21,282 nucleotides of DNA from Candidatus Uhrbacteria bacterium (GTDB lineage Bacteria > Patescibacteriota > Patescibacteriia > 2-12-FULL-60-25), in contig JAHFIO010000004.1 in the NCBI GenBank assembly GCA_023246325.1, positions 1-21,282 of the forward strand, written 5' to 3'. The notes under the pieces were generated by a model that was not told the DNA's origin, did not search any database, and saw only the letters and a list, made by a program, of their open reading frames with translations. Made by a program: the position numbers and the translations under genes. Below, in pieces: positions 1 through 6,398 of the stretch (the stretch's first letter is position 1; every line of letters starts with the position of its first letter).

Positions 1-224
1 AAATCCATAAGTCTACATACCGGAGGATCATCTTTTGGTGATACTTCCACGAGATCAAATTCTCGTTCATGCGCAATTCGCAATGCTTCTTGCGTATCTA
101 AGACGCCAAGAAACTTTCCCGCTTCATCAATGACGCGAACTTTTTGCACCAGGATGCGGTCATTTGCTTTGTAGTCGAGTCCCTCCAACTTTTGTGGAAC
201 TCTTTTCTTATAGTGTATTCTCAT
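1..224 (-). CDS. infC: Translation initiation factor IF-3, N-terminal part (runs off the window)
   Basis: IF-3 binds the 30S subunit, keeps it apart from 50S and checks start-codon pairing. The visible 74 residues read MRIHYKKRVP, then a linker (YKANDRI) and the core of the IF-3 N-terminal domain: VRVIDEAGKFLGVL, TQEALRIA, FDLVEVSP and PPVCRLMDF. These match the family pattern VRVID..G..LG, EAL..A, DLVEVSP, PPVC.IMD. The ATG at 224 is chosen because an in-frame stop lies seven codons upstream and no other start falls between. No Shine-Dalgarno is seen; a small perfect hairpin (236-250) lies just before the start. It follows smpB and tmRNA on the same strand, so a shared translation-related transcription unit is possible. 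The C-terminal domain lies outside the window. Confidence 0.92.
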   Translation of the reverse strand, partial: MRIHYKKRVPQKLEGLDYKANDRILVQKVRVIDEAGKFLGVLDTQEALRIAHEREFDLVEVSPKDDPPVCRLMD

Positions 225-330
225 TAATTTTTTTCGTGGTTCTTAACCACACATATACACATAAACACGTTGAAGCCTTTAAAAACGATGCAGATCGCGT
301 TTTTTAAGGCTACGTTTTTGTATATATGTC
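225..330 (-). promoter_or_regulatory. tmRNA-infC spacer with two hairpins
   Basis: Read on the minus strand, the spacer has a long hairpin directly after the tmRNA: GCCTTAAAAAACG pairs with CGTTTTTAAAGGC at 12 of 13 positions around a 10-nt loop (roughly 276-311). It is not followed by a clear T-run, so it may be a processing or weak termination structure rather than a standard terminator. A second perfect hairpin, GTGGTT/AACCAC with a 3-nt loop (236-250), ends 11 nt before the infC start codon, where it could affect initiation. I see no convincing promoter. The regulatory role is inference. Confidence 0.4.
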
Positions 331-734
331 TGGTGGAGATGGGGGGATTCGCACCCCCGTCCAAAAGTCTTATCTCACAACTTCGTGCACAGGCTTAATC
401 CATTCAGATATTCATTCAAGGTTAAAATGGATAAGAGCCAGAATGAAGTTGCATATATTGTGTCATGTCCATACATATGCAGGATATGAACATCAAGCCC
501 GAAAGATGACGCTTGATCCGTTTTCATCGGGCCGTGAAATCGGGAAGCGGGTAATGCTAATTAAATTAGGCAAGTACCATGGCCGGTGCGGAAACGTTGA
601 AAGCAGATGCAATCAAGGTTCCGACGCGGTTAACAATGCTTTTGGCAGTTGTTGTTTTTGAGGGGCTTTTGCAAGATCCCTCAGCTTGGCCTGCAATTGT
701 GAAACGAGCCATTTGTCGATGCATATGCATCCCC
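331..734 (-). ncRNA. ssrA: Transfer-messenger RNA (tmRNA)
   Basis: tmRNA rescues stalled ribosomes by acting first as an alanyl-tRNA and then as a short mRNA for a degradation tag. On the minus strand the 5' end GGGGATG pairs over 7 bp (one G-U) with the 3' CATCTCC, followed by encoded ACCA. The conserved TCGAC of the D-loop region follows the acceptor stem, and a T-arm GGGGG/CCCCC with loop TGCGAAT precedes the 3' end. A pseudoknot-like stem GAGGG/CCCTC lies around tmRNA nt 55-80. The best resume codon is GCC at about nt 89, close to the E. coli position. It opens a 26-codon tag starting AKSIVNRVG and ending PAMVLA, with in-frame stops TAA and TAG. Length is 404 nt including CCA. The ends are well supported; the tag frame is inferred. 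Confidence 0.92.
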
Positions 735-774
735 AGTTATACATCATCATATGATGATGCGCGGCGAATTCGCC
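718..774. repeat. Cluster of three perfect palindromes at the smpB/tmRNA junction
   Basis: Three perfect palindromes follow one another: GATGCATATGCATC (718-731), a CATCATCAT/ATGATGATG pair with no spacer (742-759), and GGCGAATTCGCC (763-774). The first overlaps the tmRNA acceptor stem and D-region; the other two lie in the last codons of smpB. In RNA the latter two could form hairpins beside the tmRNA 5' processing site. Function is unknown; RNA processing or a protein-binding site are both possible. Confidence 0.6.
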
Positions 775-1207
775 GATCAAGATCCTGACTTTTTAGTTTT
801 TCGCGTTTGTCATGTGCCTTACGGCCACGGCATAGCCCAAACCCTAGCTTCACTTGATGTCGGGTAGAATATAATGAAAATGGTATAAGTGTCAAGCCTT
901 TTTCTGCAGTTTTTTCTGCTAAATAAGCCAATTCTTTTTTATGTACTAATATTTTGCGGTGACGAATTGGGTCATATGCTTCTCTGGTTGCAGCTTTGGA
1001 ATAGGGGCGAATGTCTGCACCAATCAGCCATAATTCGTTTTTTTGTATTAAAACATATGCACCTTGTAATTTGGCACCTCCCTCGCGTATGGACTTTACT
1101 TCTGCGCCAGTCAATGCCAATCCTCCCTCAAATTTTTCAAGAGTTTCATATTCATGTGTGGCTTTGCGGTTTTCTGTAAAGGGTTTCGGTCCCGACTTTT
1201 TTTGCAT
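737..1207 (-). CDS. smpB: SsrA-binding protein SmpB
   Basis: SmpB binds the tRNA-like domain of tmRNA and delivers it to ribosomes stalled without a stop codon. The 156 residues match the family over the whole length, which is its usual size: N-terminal basic segment, ATHEYETLEKFEGGLALTG, EVKSIREG and GAYVLI for the beta-barrel start, then GADIRPY and the RKILVHKKEL segment. The C-terminal region has GLCRGRKAHDKRE and a basic tail, which in SmpB enters the mRNA channel. The stop codon ends 2 nt before the mature 5' end of tmRNA on the same strand, so the two partners are almost certainly made from one transcript with RNase P releasing the tmRNA. There is no Shine-Dalgarno. Only 25 bp separate this start from the divergent gene at 1233, so the two promoters must overlap coding sequence. 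Confidence 0.97.
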   Translation of the reverse strand: MQKKSGPKPFTENRKATHEYETLEKFEGGLALTGAEVKSIREGGAKLQGAYVLIQKNELWLIGADIRPYSKAATREAYDPIRHRKILVHKKELAYLAEKTAEKGLTLIPFSLYSTRHQVKLGFGLCRGRKAHDKREKLKSQDLDRRIRRASSYDDV

Positions 1208-1232
1208 ATATCGGATGGTAACGTGATATCAT

Positions 1233-1559
1233 ATGTATATGCAAACAACGCGTTCAATCGTCTGCATGATTTTTGGAACATTCGTACTTGTTTTTAGTGT
1301 TCTTTGCATTTCTTCATTTCTTCCGTCACACTCATTACATGCAAATTGGGTACGTGATGTACATGCCATCACCGACAAGCTGGTCATACCCCTAAATCTG
1401 CAGGATGCGAAATCTGCGCAAGACGCATTGCTTCAACTTCATATAGATGGAAATGATAAAGAACAGCATCTCGCACTCGTCATATCGCTTGTGGCTGTAC
1501 AACAACAAAAACCAGATGCACAAAAACAATTTATTCAAAATCTAAAAAATATAAAATAA
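1233..1559 (+). CDS. Small membrane-anchored protein of unknown function
   Basis: I do not recognise this 108-residue protein. It has one hydrophobic segment near the N-terminus (about residues 9-30, MIFGTFVLVFSVLCISSFL) that could be a signal anchor, followed by a mostly polar, probably helical outer domain with many Gln, Asp and Lys residues and a Lys-rich end. ATG codons at 1233 and 1239 are both possible starts; neither has a Shine-Dalgarno. It is the first gene of a tight plus-strand run: the next start is 5 nt after its stop. The neighbours are also membrane or secreted proteins, so a shared role at the cell envelope is likely but unproven. Confidence 0.7.
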   Translation: MYMQTTRSIVCMIFGTFVLVFSVLCISSFLPSHSLHANWVRDVHAITDKLVIPLNLQDAKSAQDALLQLHIDGNDKEQHLALVISLVAVQQQKPDAQKQFIQNLKNIK

Positions 1560-1564
1560 AAAAT

Positions 1565-2212
1565 ATGAATACACAACAACGCATGAAACCAAGGCTCGGT
1601 ACAAATTTATTATCTTGTAGCGCACTCATGCTCCTTACGTGTATTATCTTCGGTATCGGTATCGCTTTTCTTATTTCAAGAATTGGATTCGTTCATATTC
1701 CATATTTTTCAAATTTGTATGAAGGGCCTCATCCAATACGCATTGTACAAAATGATATTCTTGCTCCCTCCGAATTGTATTCAAAAATTTTATCACGTAT
1801 ACAACAAGATGCGGTTTCTCATCCTGCTGGACCTTTTACAGCCAGTGTTTCAGAAAAAGAATTAAGTAGTACACTCAATACATCGGTTACGAATTCAGTG
1901 TCAGTATGGAAAGTGAAAAATGTTCAAGTAGTTATTCAACCGTCCGGATTAGAAATATTTGGTGCATATGGTATAGAGACGCATGATATACATTTTCTCG
2001 CAACAGCAATACCCTTTATTGAAAATGGATTACTTCGTATAAAAATACAATCACTGCAAATTGGCGACATGCATATTCCTTCGTTTAGTGTCGCATCACT
2101 TATGAGTTTGTTTTTTAATGCAGAATTAAATATTAGTTTTGGAAATACATCTCTACACGATCTGCGTCTTCATGACGGCATCGCTGATATTACATTAGAA
2201 AAAAAATCATGA
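1565..2212 (+). CDS. Membrane-anchored extracytoplasmic protein, unknown function
   Basis: The 215-residue product has a short basic N-terminus, one strong membrane segment (about residues 16-40, ending FLISRIGF) and an outer domain of about 170 residues. That domain alternates short strands with motifs such as FTASVSEKELSSTLN, VQVVIQPSGLEIFGAYG and LLRIKIQSLQIGDMHIP. The layout recalls single-pass proteins with a lipid-binding-like fold, such as the Bacillus YpmS family, where an 'ELN' motif is followed by repeated strands and 'IP'. This likeness is by eye and weak. Its stop overlaps the next start (ATGA), which indicates translational coupling with the multi-pass protein that follows. Confidence 0.75.
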   Translation: MNTQQRMKPRLGTNLLSCSALMLLTCIIFGIGIAFLISRIGFVHIPYFSNLYEGPHPIRIVQNDILAPSELYSKILSRIQQDAVSHPAGPFTASVSEKELSSTLNTSVTNSVSVWKVKNVQVVIQPSGLEIFGAYGIETHDIHFLATAIPFIENGLLRIKIQSLQIGDMHIPSFSVASLMSLFFNAELNISFGNTSLHDLRLHDGIADITLEKKS

Positions 2213-2970
2213 TTCTTTTTTTACGCATCCTGCCGTTTTTGGTTGGCGCTTTGCAAGCGTTTGCATTTTTGTATCAATCAAAATTTGTATATACATATCC
2301 ATGGTTCGTACTGCTTGGTATTCTTTTTGTTCCTATTTCAGCAACACTCATTACGTGGAAAAAAATTCCATATCGTGACTTATTACAGAAAATGTTGCCA
2401 ACATATGTAACGCTTGCCTGTCTCGCATTTGGATTATTGCTTGTGGAGGGTGCATGGCAATTTTGGTTATTGGCAGGATGCGCTATTGCTGTATCGTGCA
2501 TTTCTTTAGAATTATTATTTTTACTTCAGTATGATCCTGCTGCATATCCTGTTCATGGAATTTCTCGTGTAAATGTTGGGTATGTACCCATTGCGGTGTG
2601 GTATGCAGCCTCTACGTCTATTGGGATGATTACTTTTTTGCATACAGACCCACGGTGGCATATCGCACTTATGACAGCGCTCGGTGCATTATTATTTCGT
2701 TCAACAGGGCACGAAGATGCAACATCGACTCAAACAACTCAATGGACTTTATTCGGTGCACTCATTGGAGTTGAAGTTGGTATCATCGGTATTCTTCTTC
2801 CTATTCCAATGCAAACACAGGGATTATTGGCAGCTATTTTATTATCCGCGGTTTTACGATCGCGACGATATTTATATGCGCCACAGCCGTCAAAAATGGT
2901 TGCCTATATAGAAAGTAGCGCAGCCGTTATTGTGTTTGTAGTCATGCTTACCACAACAACTTGGATTTAA
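2209..2970 (+). CDS. Multi-pass integral membrane protein, unknown function
   Basis: This 253-residue protein is almost wholly hydrophobic. I can mark seven or eight likely membrane segments, including the N-terminal LRILPFLVGALQAFAFLY, then WFVLLGILFVPISATLI, YVTLACLAFGLLLVEG, WFWLLAGCAIAV-like, GYVPIAVWYAAS, IALMTALGALLF, LIGVEVGIIGILL and a C-terminal VIVFVVMLTTTTW. Charged loops are short and no enzyme motif is evident. It overlaps the preceding gene by 4 nt and is followed after 16 nt by the HtrA-like gene, whose own promoter-like TATACT lies in that gap. It could be a permease-like or scaffold protein of the same envelope cluster; I cannot name a family. Confidence 0.78.
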   Translation: MILFLRILPFLVGALQAFAFLYQSKFVYTYPWFVLLGILFVPISATLITWKKIPYRDLLQKMLPTYVTLACLAFGLLLVEGAWQFWLLAGCAIAVSCISLELLFLLQYDPAAYPVHGISRVNVGYVPIAVWYAASTSIGMITFLHTDPRWHIALMTALGALLFRSTGHEDATSTQTTQWTLFGALIGVEVGIIGILLPIPMQTQGLLAAILLSAVLRSRRYLYAPQPSKMVAYIESSAAVIVFVVMLTTTTWI

Positions 2971-2986
2971 GGTATACTATAAACGC

Positions 2987-4069
2987 ATGCAGAAAAAAAT
3001 ATTGATCGCATCTTTGATTACGGGAGCCATCGCCGGTGCTTGTTCAGGATATTTCGTGTCATTGTATATGCAGGATAAGGCGCCACGAGCTATAGTGGTG
3101 AGTGCGCCTGTACAGCCTGTTACAACATCAACCTTATCCGTTATTTCATTTGAAAAACGATCCGCTACATCGCTTGCACCTCCTGTTTTTATTAATCGAC
3201 GCGTTTCTTCAATAGGTCAATTATATAAAAAATCTAAAAGTGATGATCATGTATTACATCCTGATGGTTTGTTAGGATCGGCTGTAGCACTTACTTCGGA
3301 TGGATGGTTTATTACGTCACCAAATGTGATAGATATATCAAAAATTTCTGATTCTGTTCTGTGGTTTGATTCCGCATCGTACACGCTAGAGCGTGCAATA
3401 TTTGATTCTGTTTCAGGTGCTGTATTTTTTAAAACATCGGTATCACGTGCCACACCTCCTGCCTTTGCACGAACATCAGACATAGGTATAGCGGCTGAAG
3501 TTTGGATTGAATCTCGTTCCGGTGAGTTTGTACCAAGTATCGTGATGTCTACTCGAGACAGAGTAAATGTAAATGAAGCGGTGAGTAGTGAAATTGCTTC
3601 GAGACGATTACGAATTGCAGGAATGTATTTACGTGGGGATTTAGGATCGGCTATTTGGGATCCAAATGGATCCTTGGTTGGTATTGTTGATGGGAGTAGT
3701 GAAGAGCGAATGCGCATCATACCAGCTTCCACCATTTCATCTTCCTTTTCCAATTTGCTTGATACAGGAAAGATTACGCATGCATTTTTAGGTATTCGTG
3801 CAATTGATCTTGCAAGTCAAAAGGTAGATGCGCCTCATATATCAGGCCAACCTCTGATAGGCGCGTATATAAAAAATATAATTACAAAAATAAGTCCTGC
3901 ATTTGGAAAATTAAAAACAGGGGATGTTATTTTACGAGTTGAACGCGATATTTTAGATGGGTCTGCAGATTTGGGAGAAATATTGGCTGACTATCACCCT
4001 GGAACGCAAATAACATTGCGCGTATGGCGCGAGGGGCAGGATTTAGACATTCCCATTGTATTAAAATAA
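2987..4069 (+). CDS. HtrA/DegP-like PDZ protein with lost protease active site
   Basis: The 360-residue product has an N-terminal anchor (residues 4-27), a proline- and serine-rich linker, a trypsin-like double barrel (about 80-255) and a C-terminal PDZ domain (about 265-360: HAFLGIRAIDL, then LKTGDVILRVERDIL and ITLRVWREGQDLDIPIVL). The layout is that of HtrA family membrane proteases. However, the three catalytic positions look altered by alignment to family patterns: the TN.HV box reads TSPNV (His to Asn), the D-L-A-V box reads SGAVFFK (Asp missing), and the GNSGGP box reads GDLGSA (Ser to Leu). It is therefore probably a non-proteolytic binding or chaperone protein. A TATACT box 8 nt before the start suggests its own short-leader promoter. 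The Wzz-like gene begins 2 nt after its stop. Confidence 0.85.
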   Translation: MQKKILIASLITGAIAGACSGYFVSLYMQDKAPRAIVVSAPVQPVTTSTLSVISFEKRSATSLAPPVFINRRVSSIGQLYKKSKSDDHVLHPDGLLGSAVALTSDGWFITSPNVIDISKISDSVLWFDSASYTLERAIFDSVSGAVFFKTSVSRATPPAFARTSDIGIAAEVWIESRSGEFVPSIVMSTRDRVNVNEAVSSEIASRRLRIAGMYLRGDLGSAIWDPNGSLVGIVDGSSEERMRIIPASTISSSFSNLLDTGKITHAFLGIRAIDLASQKVDAPHISGQPLIGAYIKNIITKISPAFGKLKTGDVILRVERDILDGSADLGEILADYHPGTQITLRVWREGQDLDIPIVLK

Positions 4070-4071
4070 AT

Positions 4072-4671
4072 ATGTCATCAATAAACTATCTGCGTATATT
4101 TGGAAAAAGTTGGAAAACTATTTTTGTGATTTGTATTGTAGGACTTATTATAGCTTTTGCATTTTCATTTGCACAACCTCTGCGCTATTCATCTACAGTC
4201 CGATTGCTTGTAACGCAATCTTTGGGAAATGGTGTAGATCCGTATACAGCAATTAAATATTCTGAAAAACAAGTTTCAAATATTGCGCAAATTGTGGATA
4301 CAACTAGTTTTTTTACGTCCGTTCTACAAAAATCACAAATTGATCCATCTTATTTTCCAATAGAAGATAATCAGCGACGTGCAAAATGGAGTGACACCGT
4401 TGATATTGTGTCAGATTCAGGAACAGGTGTTATGTCCGTTATTGCATATCATACTGATCGTGAGATCGCGAAAAAATTAGCACAAGCCGTTGCAGAAGAA
4501 ATTGTTATTATCACCCCAACATATTATCAAAATTCTCGTGCGCAAATTATTGATGATGCATTAGCGTCACGCTCAATCGTTAAACCAAATATTTTGAAAA
4601 ATGCTTTCCTGGGTATATTGATTGGGATTTTGGTAAGTGTTCTTGTGGTACTTTGGGGTGTGAAGGAATAA
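4072..4671 (+). CDS. Wzz-like polysaccharide chain-length/co-polymerase protein
   Basis: The 199-residue protein has two membrane segments, near residues 13-37 (TIFVICIVGLIIAFAFSF) and at the C-terminus (AFLGILIGILVSVLVVLWG), with an outer domain between them. This is the arrangement of Wzz and the membrane part of bacterial tyrosine-kinase modulators, which set the length of surface polysaccharides. The segment RYSSTVRLLVTQ after the first membrane helix is typical of the family. No kinase domain (Walker A) is fused. The ATG at 4072 is preferred to the in-frame ATG at 4024, because the latter lies inside the upstream gene and would put about 16 polar residues before the conserved start. It follows the PDZ gene by 2 nt. 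No glycosyltransferase gene is nearby in this window. Confidence 0.8.
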   Translation: MSSINYLRIFGKSWKTIFVICIVGLIIAFAFSFAQPLRYSSTVRLLVTQSLGNGVDPYTAIKYSEKQVSNIAQIVDTTSFFTSVLQKSQIDPSYFPIEDNQRRAKWSDTVDIVSDSGTGVMSVIAYHTDREIAKKLAQAVAEEIVIITPTYYQNSRAQIIDDALASRSIVKPNILKNAFLGILIGILVSVLVVLWGVKE

Positions 4672-4681
4672 AACATTTTGG

Positions 4682-4710
4682 TTGACATTGATTCTATAAT
4701 TACATATACA
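4682..4710 (+). promoter_or_regulatory. Sigma70-type promoter for candidate small RNA
   Basis: TTGACA (4682-4687) and TATACA (4705-4710) are separated by 17 bp, which predicts a start near 4717, just upstream of the large hairpin. A perfect TATAAT also lies at 4695-4700 but has no good -35 partner. Confidence 0.65.
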
Positions 4711-4716
4711 TGATAT

Positions 4717-4836
4717 GCAGGATATTTGCGTATCAGATTTTGAGGTCGTTCCGTAGAAATATATGAATATAGGGGTAACTTTCCTCCTCGCCTCTATAGG
4801 TACTATTTCTCGGGACGACCTGAAAATCTGATAAAA
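4717..4836 (+). ncRNA. Candidate structured small RNA of unknown class
   Basis: Between two strong promoters lies a sequence that folds into one long hairpin and encodes no protein. Arm 4732-4741 pairs perfectly with 4823-4832 (10 bp). After a G-G mismatch, 4743-4753 pairs with 4811-4821 (11 bp, one G-U), 4755-4761 with 4804-4810 (7 bp), and TATAGGGG near 4769-4776 with CCTCTATA at 4791-4798 (8 bp, one G-U), leaving a pyrimidine-rich loop. About 36 bp are therefore paired across about 100 nt. A GCAGGAT copy sits at the predicted 5' end. A small hairpin GGCTT/AAGCC follows (4840-4853), flanked by A-runs rather than T-runs on this strand. It is shorter than 6S RNA and lacks the conserved tip of SRP RNA. 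It could instead be a leader or attenuator for the operon downstream. Confidence 0.5.
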
Positions 4837-4876
4837 AATGGCTTCAATAAGCCAAAAAAGGCAGCACATGAAATGC

Positions 4877-4905
4877 TTGACATAATCCCCGTTTTAGTGT
4901 ATATT
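4877..4905 (+). promoter_or_regulatory. Strong sigma70-type promoter of the envelope operon
   Basis: A perfect TTGACA (4877-4882), 17-bp spacer and TATATT (4900-4905) predict a start near 4912. The resulting leader of about 40 nt carries AAAGGAG, 6 to 8 nt before the ATG at 4953. It is among the most consensus-like promoters in the window and fits high expression of the G+C-rich gene it drives. Confidence 0.8.
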
Positions 4906-4952
4906 TTTATATCGCACCTTTAAAAAATGTTTAGAACACAAAGGAGAAAACC

Positions 4953-6143
4953 ATGTCCATCTCAAGAATCGGAATCGTGATTTACATGTCTGTGATGATG
5001 ACGACCTTCGGGTTCGTCTTCGCCCGTTCAGCTCATGCGCAGGTGCTTATCAATTGCAAGGCAACTGGCACCAACCTCACTTCGGTAGAATGCCAAAAGG
5101 AGACCGAAAAGGCTTTGGCGGCTTGCAAGGATACCAAGGCTACCTGTGACATGTCCAAGCCAGCGGCCGTGAAACCTCTCTCGCTTATTTGCAAGGAAAA
5201 CCTTGGAAATGCGGGTAAGATGGTTAAGGTCGCACAAGCGAATGGCACCACATCTTGTCGATGCGATGACCAGAATTATCGACTGGCAGTCGATGGAGCA
5301 AACTGGGCCGCAAGGTTCTGTGCGCTTGTTGTCGATAAGCAGTTGGTAGAGCAGCTTGCGAAGCTTCGTGAAGCACTCGGAAATAACGCAATTTCGCGTA
5401 CGGAATACGAAGAATCCAAGCGTGCGATTGCAGGCCTTGCTACGCGAAACTTCGTATCTCAGGATGATTTCAACTCTGCTCTCAAGGACCTCGGTCTCGT
5501 GAAGGCGGATGTGAAGCGTCTTGAGACGGCTGTCATCGTGCTCGACAATAAGGTCGAGGCTATCAATGATCGCGTCAAGGTTCTCGAGGGAAGGCAGGAG
5601 GGTCGGCAGGATGCAGCTCGTTCGCGTTTTTCTGTCACTCCTGAGATCGGTCCTGTCGTCGTGTTCCGTCCTCTGTCCGGTGTATTTTATGCACCGCAGG
5701 CTTCCTTGCGATTGCGATGGAATGCTGGATCTACTTCTCCGTGGCATCTCACGGCAAGTGGTTCGGTTGCCTATGGCGATTCGATGGAGAATAGCGGTTC
5801 ATATGCGTATCGAGGCATGCTGGGCGCGGGTTATACCGTGAGTAAAGCGCGTAAGATTTCTATCGATCTCGCTGCGTATGCGCAAGTGTATGTGGCGGAT
5901 ATGGTTTCGAACCCGGTTGCTGGTATTACCACCAATGGTCGCGGTCACGCGGTCGGTGGTCTCGCAGGCATCGATTATCATTTGGGCTCAACCCCACTTT
6001 TGCTTCGCGGTGAGTTCGGTCTTGGTGGCGGCATCGACAATGCCGTGTCCATTTTGCCGAACGGTACATACCTGTCGCGTCGTGACTTCGCTCTTCAGCC
6101 TTTCGGGGCATTGAGCGTCGGGTATCGATTCGATAAGTTCTAG
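4953..6143 (+). CDS. Secreted Cys-rich, coiled-coil protein with putative C-terminal beta-barrel
   Basis: The 396-residue protein starts with a signal peptide, probably cut after SAHA (residue 29). Next comes a domain of about 100 residues with eight cysteines, then a helical part with a clear heptad pattern (about 180-225: LKDLGLVKADVKRLETAV, LDNKVEAINDRVKVLE). The last 170 residues alternate polar and hydrophobic residues as in membrane strands (VTPEIGPVVVF, ASLRLRWNAG, HLTASGSVAYG, YRGMLGAGYTV) and end FGALSVGYRFDKF, the terminal aromatic typical of outer-membrane barrels. This suggests a surface protein with a stalk and a barrel of about eight strands, but no named family is recognised. 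A strong promoter and an AAAGGAG site precede it. Base use is clearly G+C richer than in the housekeeping genes, which could reflect codon selection for high expression or a different origin. Confidence 0.85.
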   Translation: MSISRIGIVIYMSVMMTTFGFVFARSAHAQVLINCKATGTNLTSVECQKETEKALAACKDTKATCDMSKPAAVKPLSLICKENLGNAGKMVKVAQANGTTSCRCDDQNYRLAVDGANWAARFCALVVDKQLVEQLAKLREALGNNAISRTEYEESKRAIAGLATRNFVSQDDFNSALKDLGLVKADVKRLETAVIVLDNKVEAINDRVKVLEGRQEGRQDAARSRFSVTPEIGPVVVFRPLSGVFYAPQASLRLRWNAGSTSPWHLTASGSVAYGDSMENSGSYAYRGMLGAGYTVSKARKISIDLAAYAQVYVADMVSNPVAGITTNGRGHAVGGLAGIDYHLGSTPLLLRGEFGLGGGIDNAVSILPNGTYLSRRDFALQPFGALSVGYRFDKF

Positions 6144-6152
6144 ACACTACGT

Positions 6153-6216
6153 TCCGACATATCCTGCCTAAAAAGCATGGTATGTCGGACTCTTATTCGG
6201 CAGGATGACTATGTCG
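6153..6216 (+). promoter_or_regulatory. Two mutually exclusive hairpins containing inverted GCAGGAT copies
   Basis: After the barrel gene, TCCGACATA (6153-6161) pairs perfectly with TATGTCGGA (6181-6189). The same 5' strand can instead form a longer stem, CGACATATCCTGCC (6155-6168) with GGCAGGA plus TATGTCG (6199-6216) around a 4-nt bulge. The alternative stem is built from two inverted copies of the window's repeated heptamer. No T-run follows either stem, so a differential-expression, processing or attenuation element is more likely than a simple terminator. Confidence 0.5.
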
Positions 6217-6248
6217 TCTTTCCGCCTCAGAGTTTTAAAGGAGATGAC

Positions 6249-6362
6249 ATGAAAGTGGTGGAAGCGCAGGGAGCGGGAGAGATTGCATATGCAATCTGCA
6301 TGTGGGTCATCATTGCACTTAGTGCAGTGGGGTTCACATATTTGTTTCAGACTTGTCAGTAA
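6249..6362 (+). CDS. 37-residue single-span membrane peptide
   Basis: A small gene with a good AAAGGAG site 6 nt before its ATG. The peptide begins MKVVEAQGAGEIAYA, continues with one hydrophobic stretch of about 20 residues (ICMWVIIALSAVGFTYLF) and ends QTCQ. It sits between the barrel protein and the first lipoprotein gene, with 105 nt before and 36 nt after, in the same direction and with the same kind of Shine-Dalgarno. Both facts support its being real and part of the operon. I do not recognise a family; a small membrane partner or regulator of the envelope module is possible. Confidence 0.7.
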   Translation: MKVVEAQGAGEIAYAICMWVIIALSAVGFTYLFQTCQ

Positions 6363-6398
6363 ACGTTCACAACACAGTTCTTTACAAGGAGAAAAAAC

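Noticed and set aside
326..661. Plus-strand ORFs of 111 and 69 codons (326-661, 579-788)
   Set aside because: They lie antisense to the tmRNA and have no protein-like pattern or start site.
4732..4832. 6S RNA or SRP RNA identity for the hairpin
   Set aside because: It is too short for 6S RNA, has no clear large central bubble, and lacks the conserved SRP tip loops.
4840..4853. GGCTT/AAGCC hairpin as terminator of the candidate small RNA
   Set aside because: On the plus strand it is flanked by A-runs, not T-runs; it would terminate only a minus-strand transcript, for which I see no gene.
5028..5747. 239-codon minus-strand ORF inside the barrel gene
   Set aside because: It is a by-product of G+C-rich codons on the other strand; its sequence is Arg/Ser/Leu-rich with no domain, and the plus-strand gene has promoter, Shine-Dalgarno and signal peptide.
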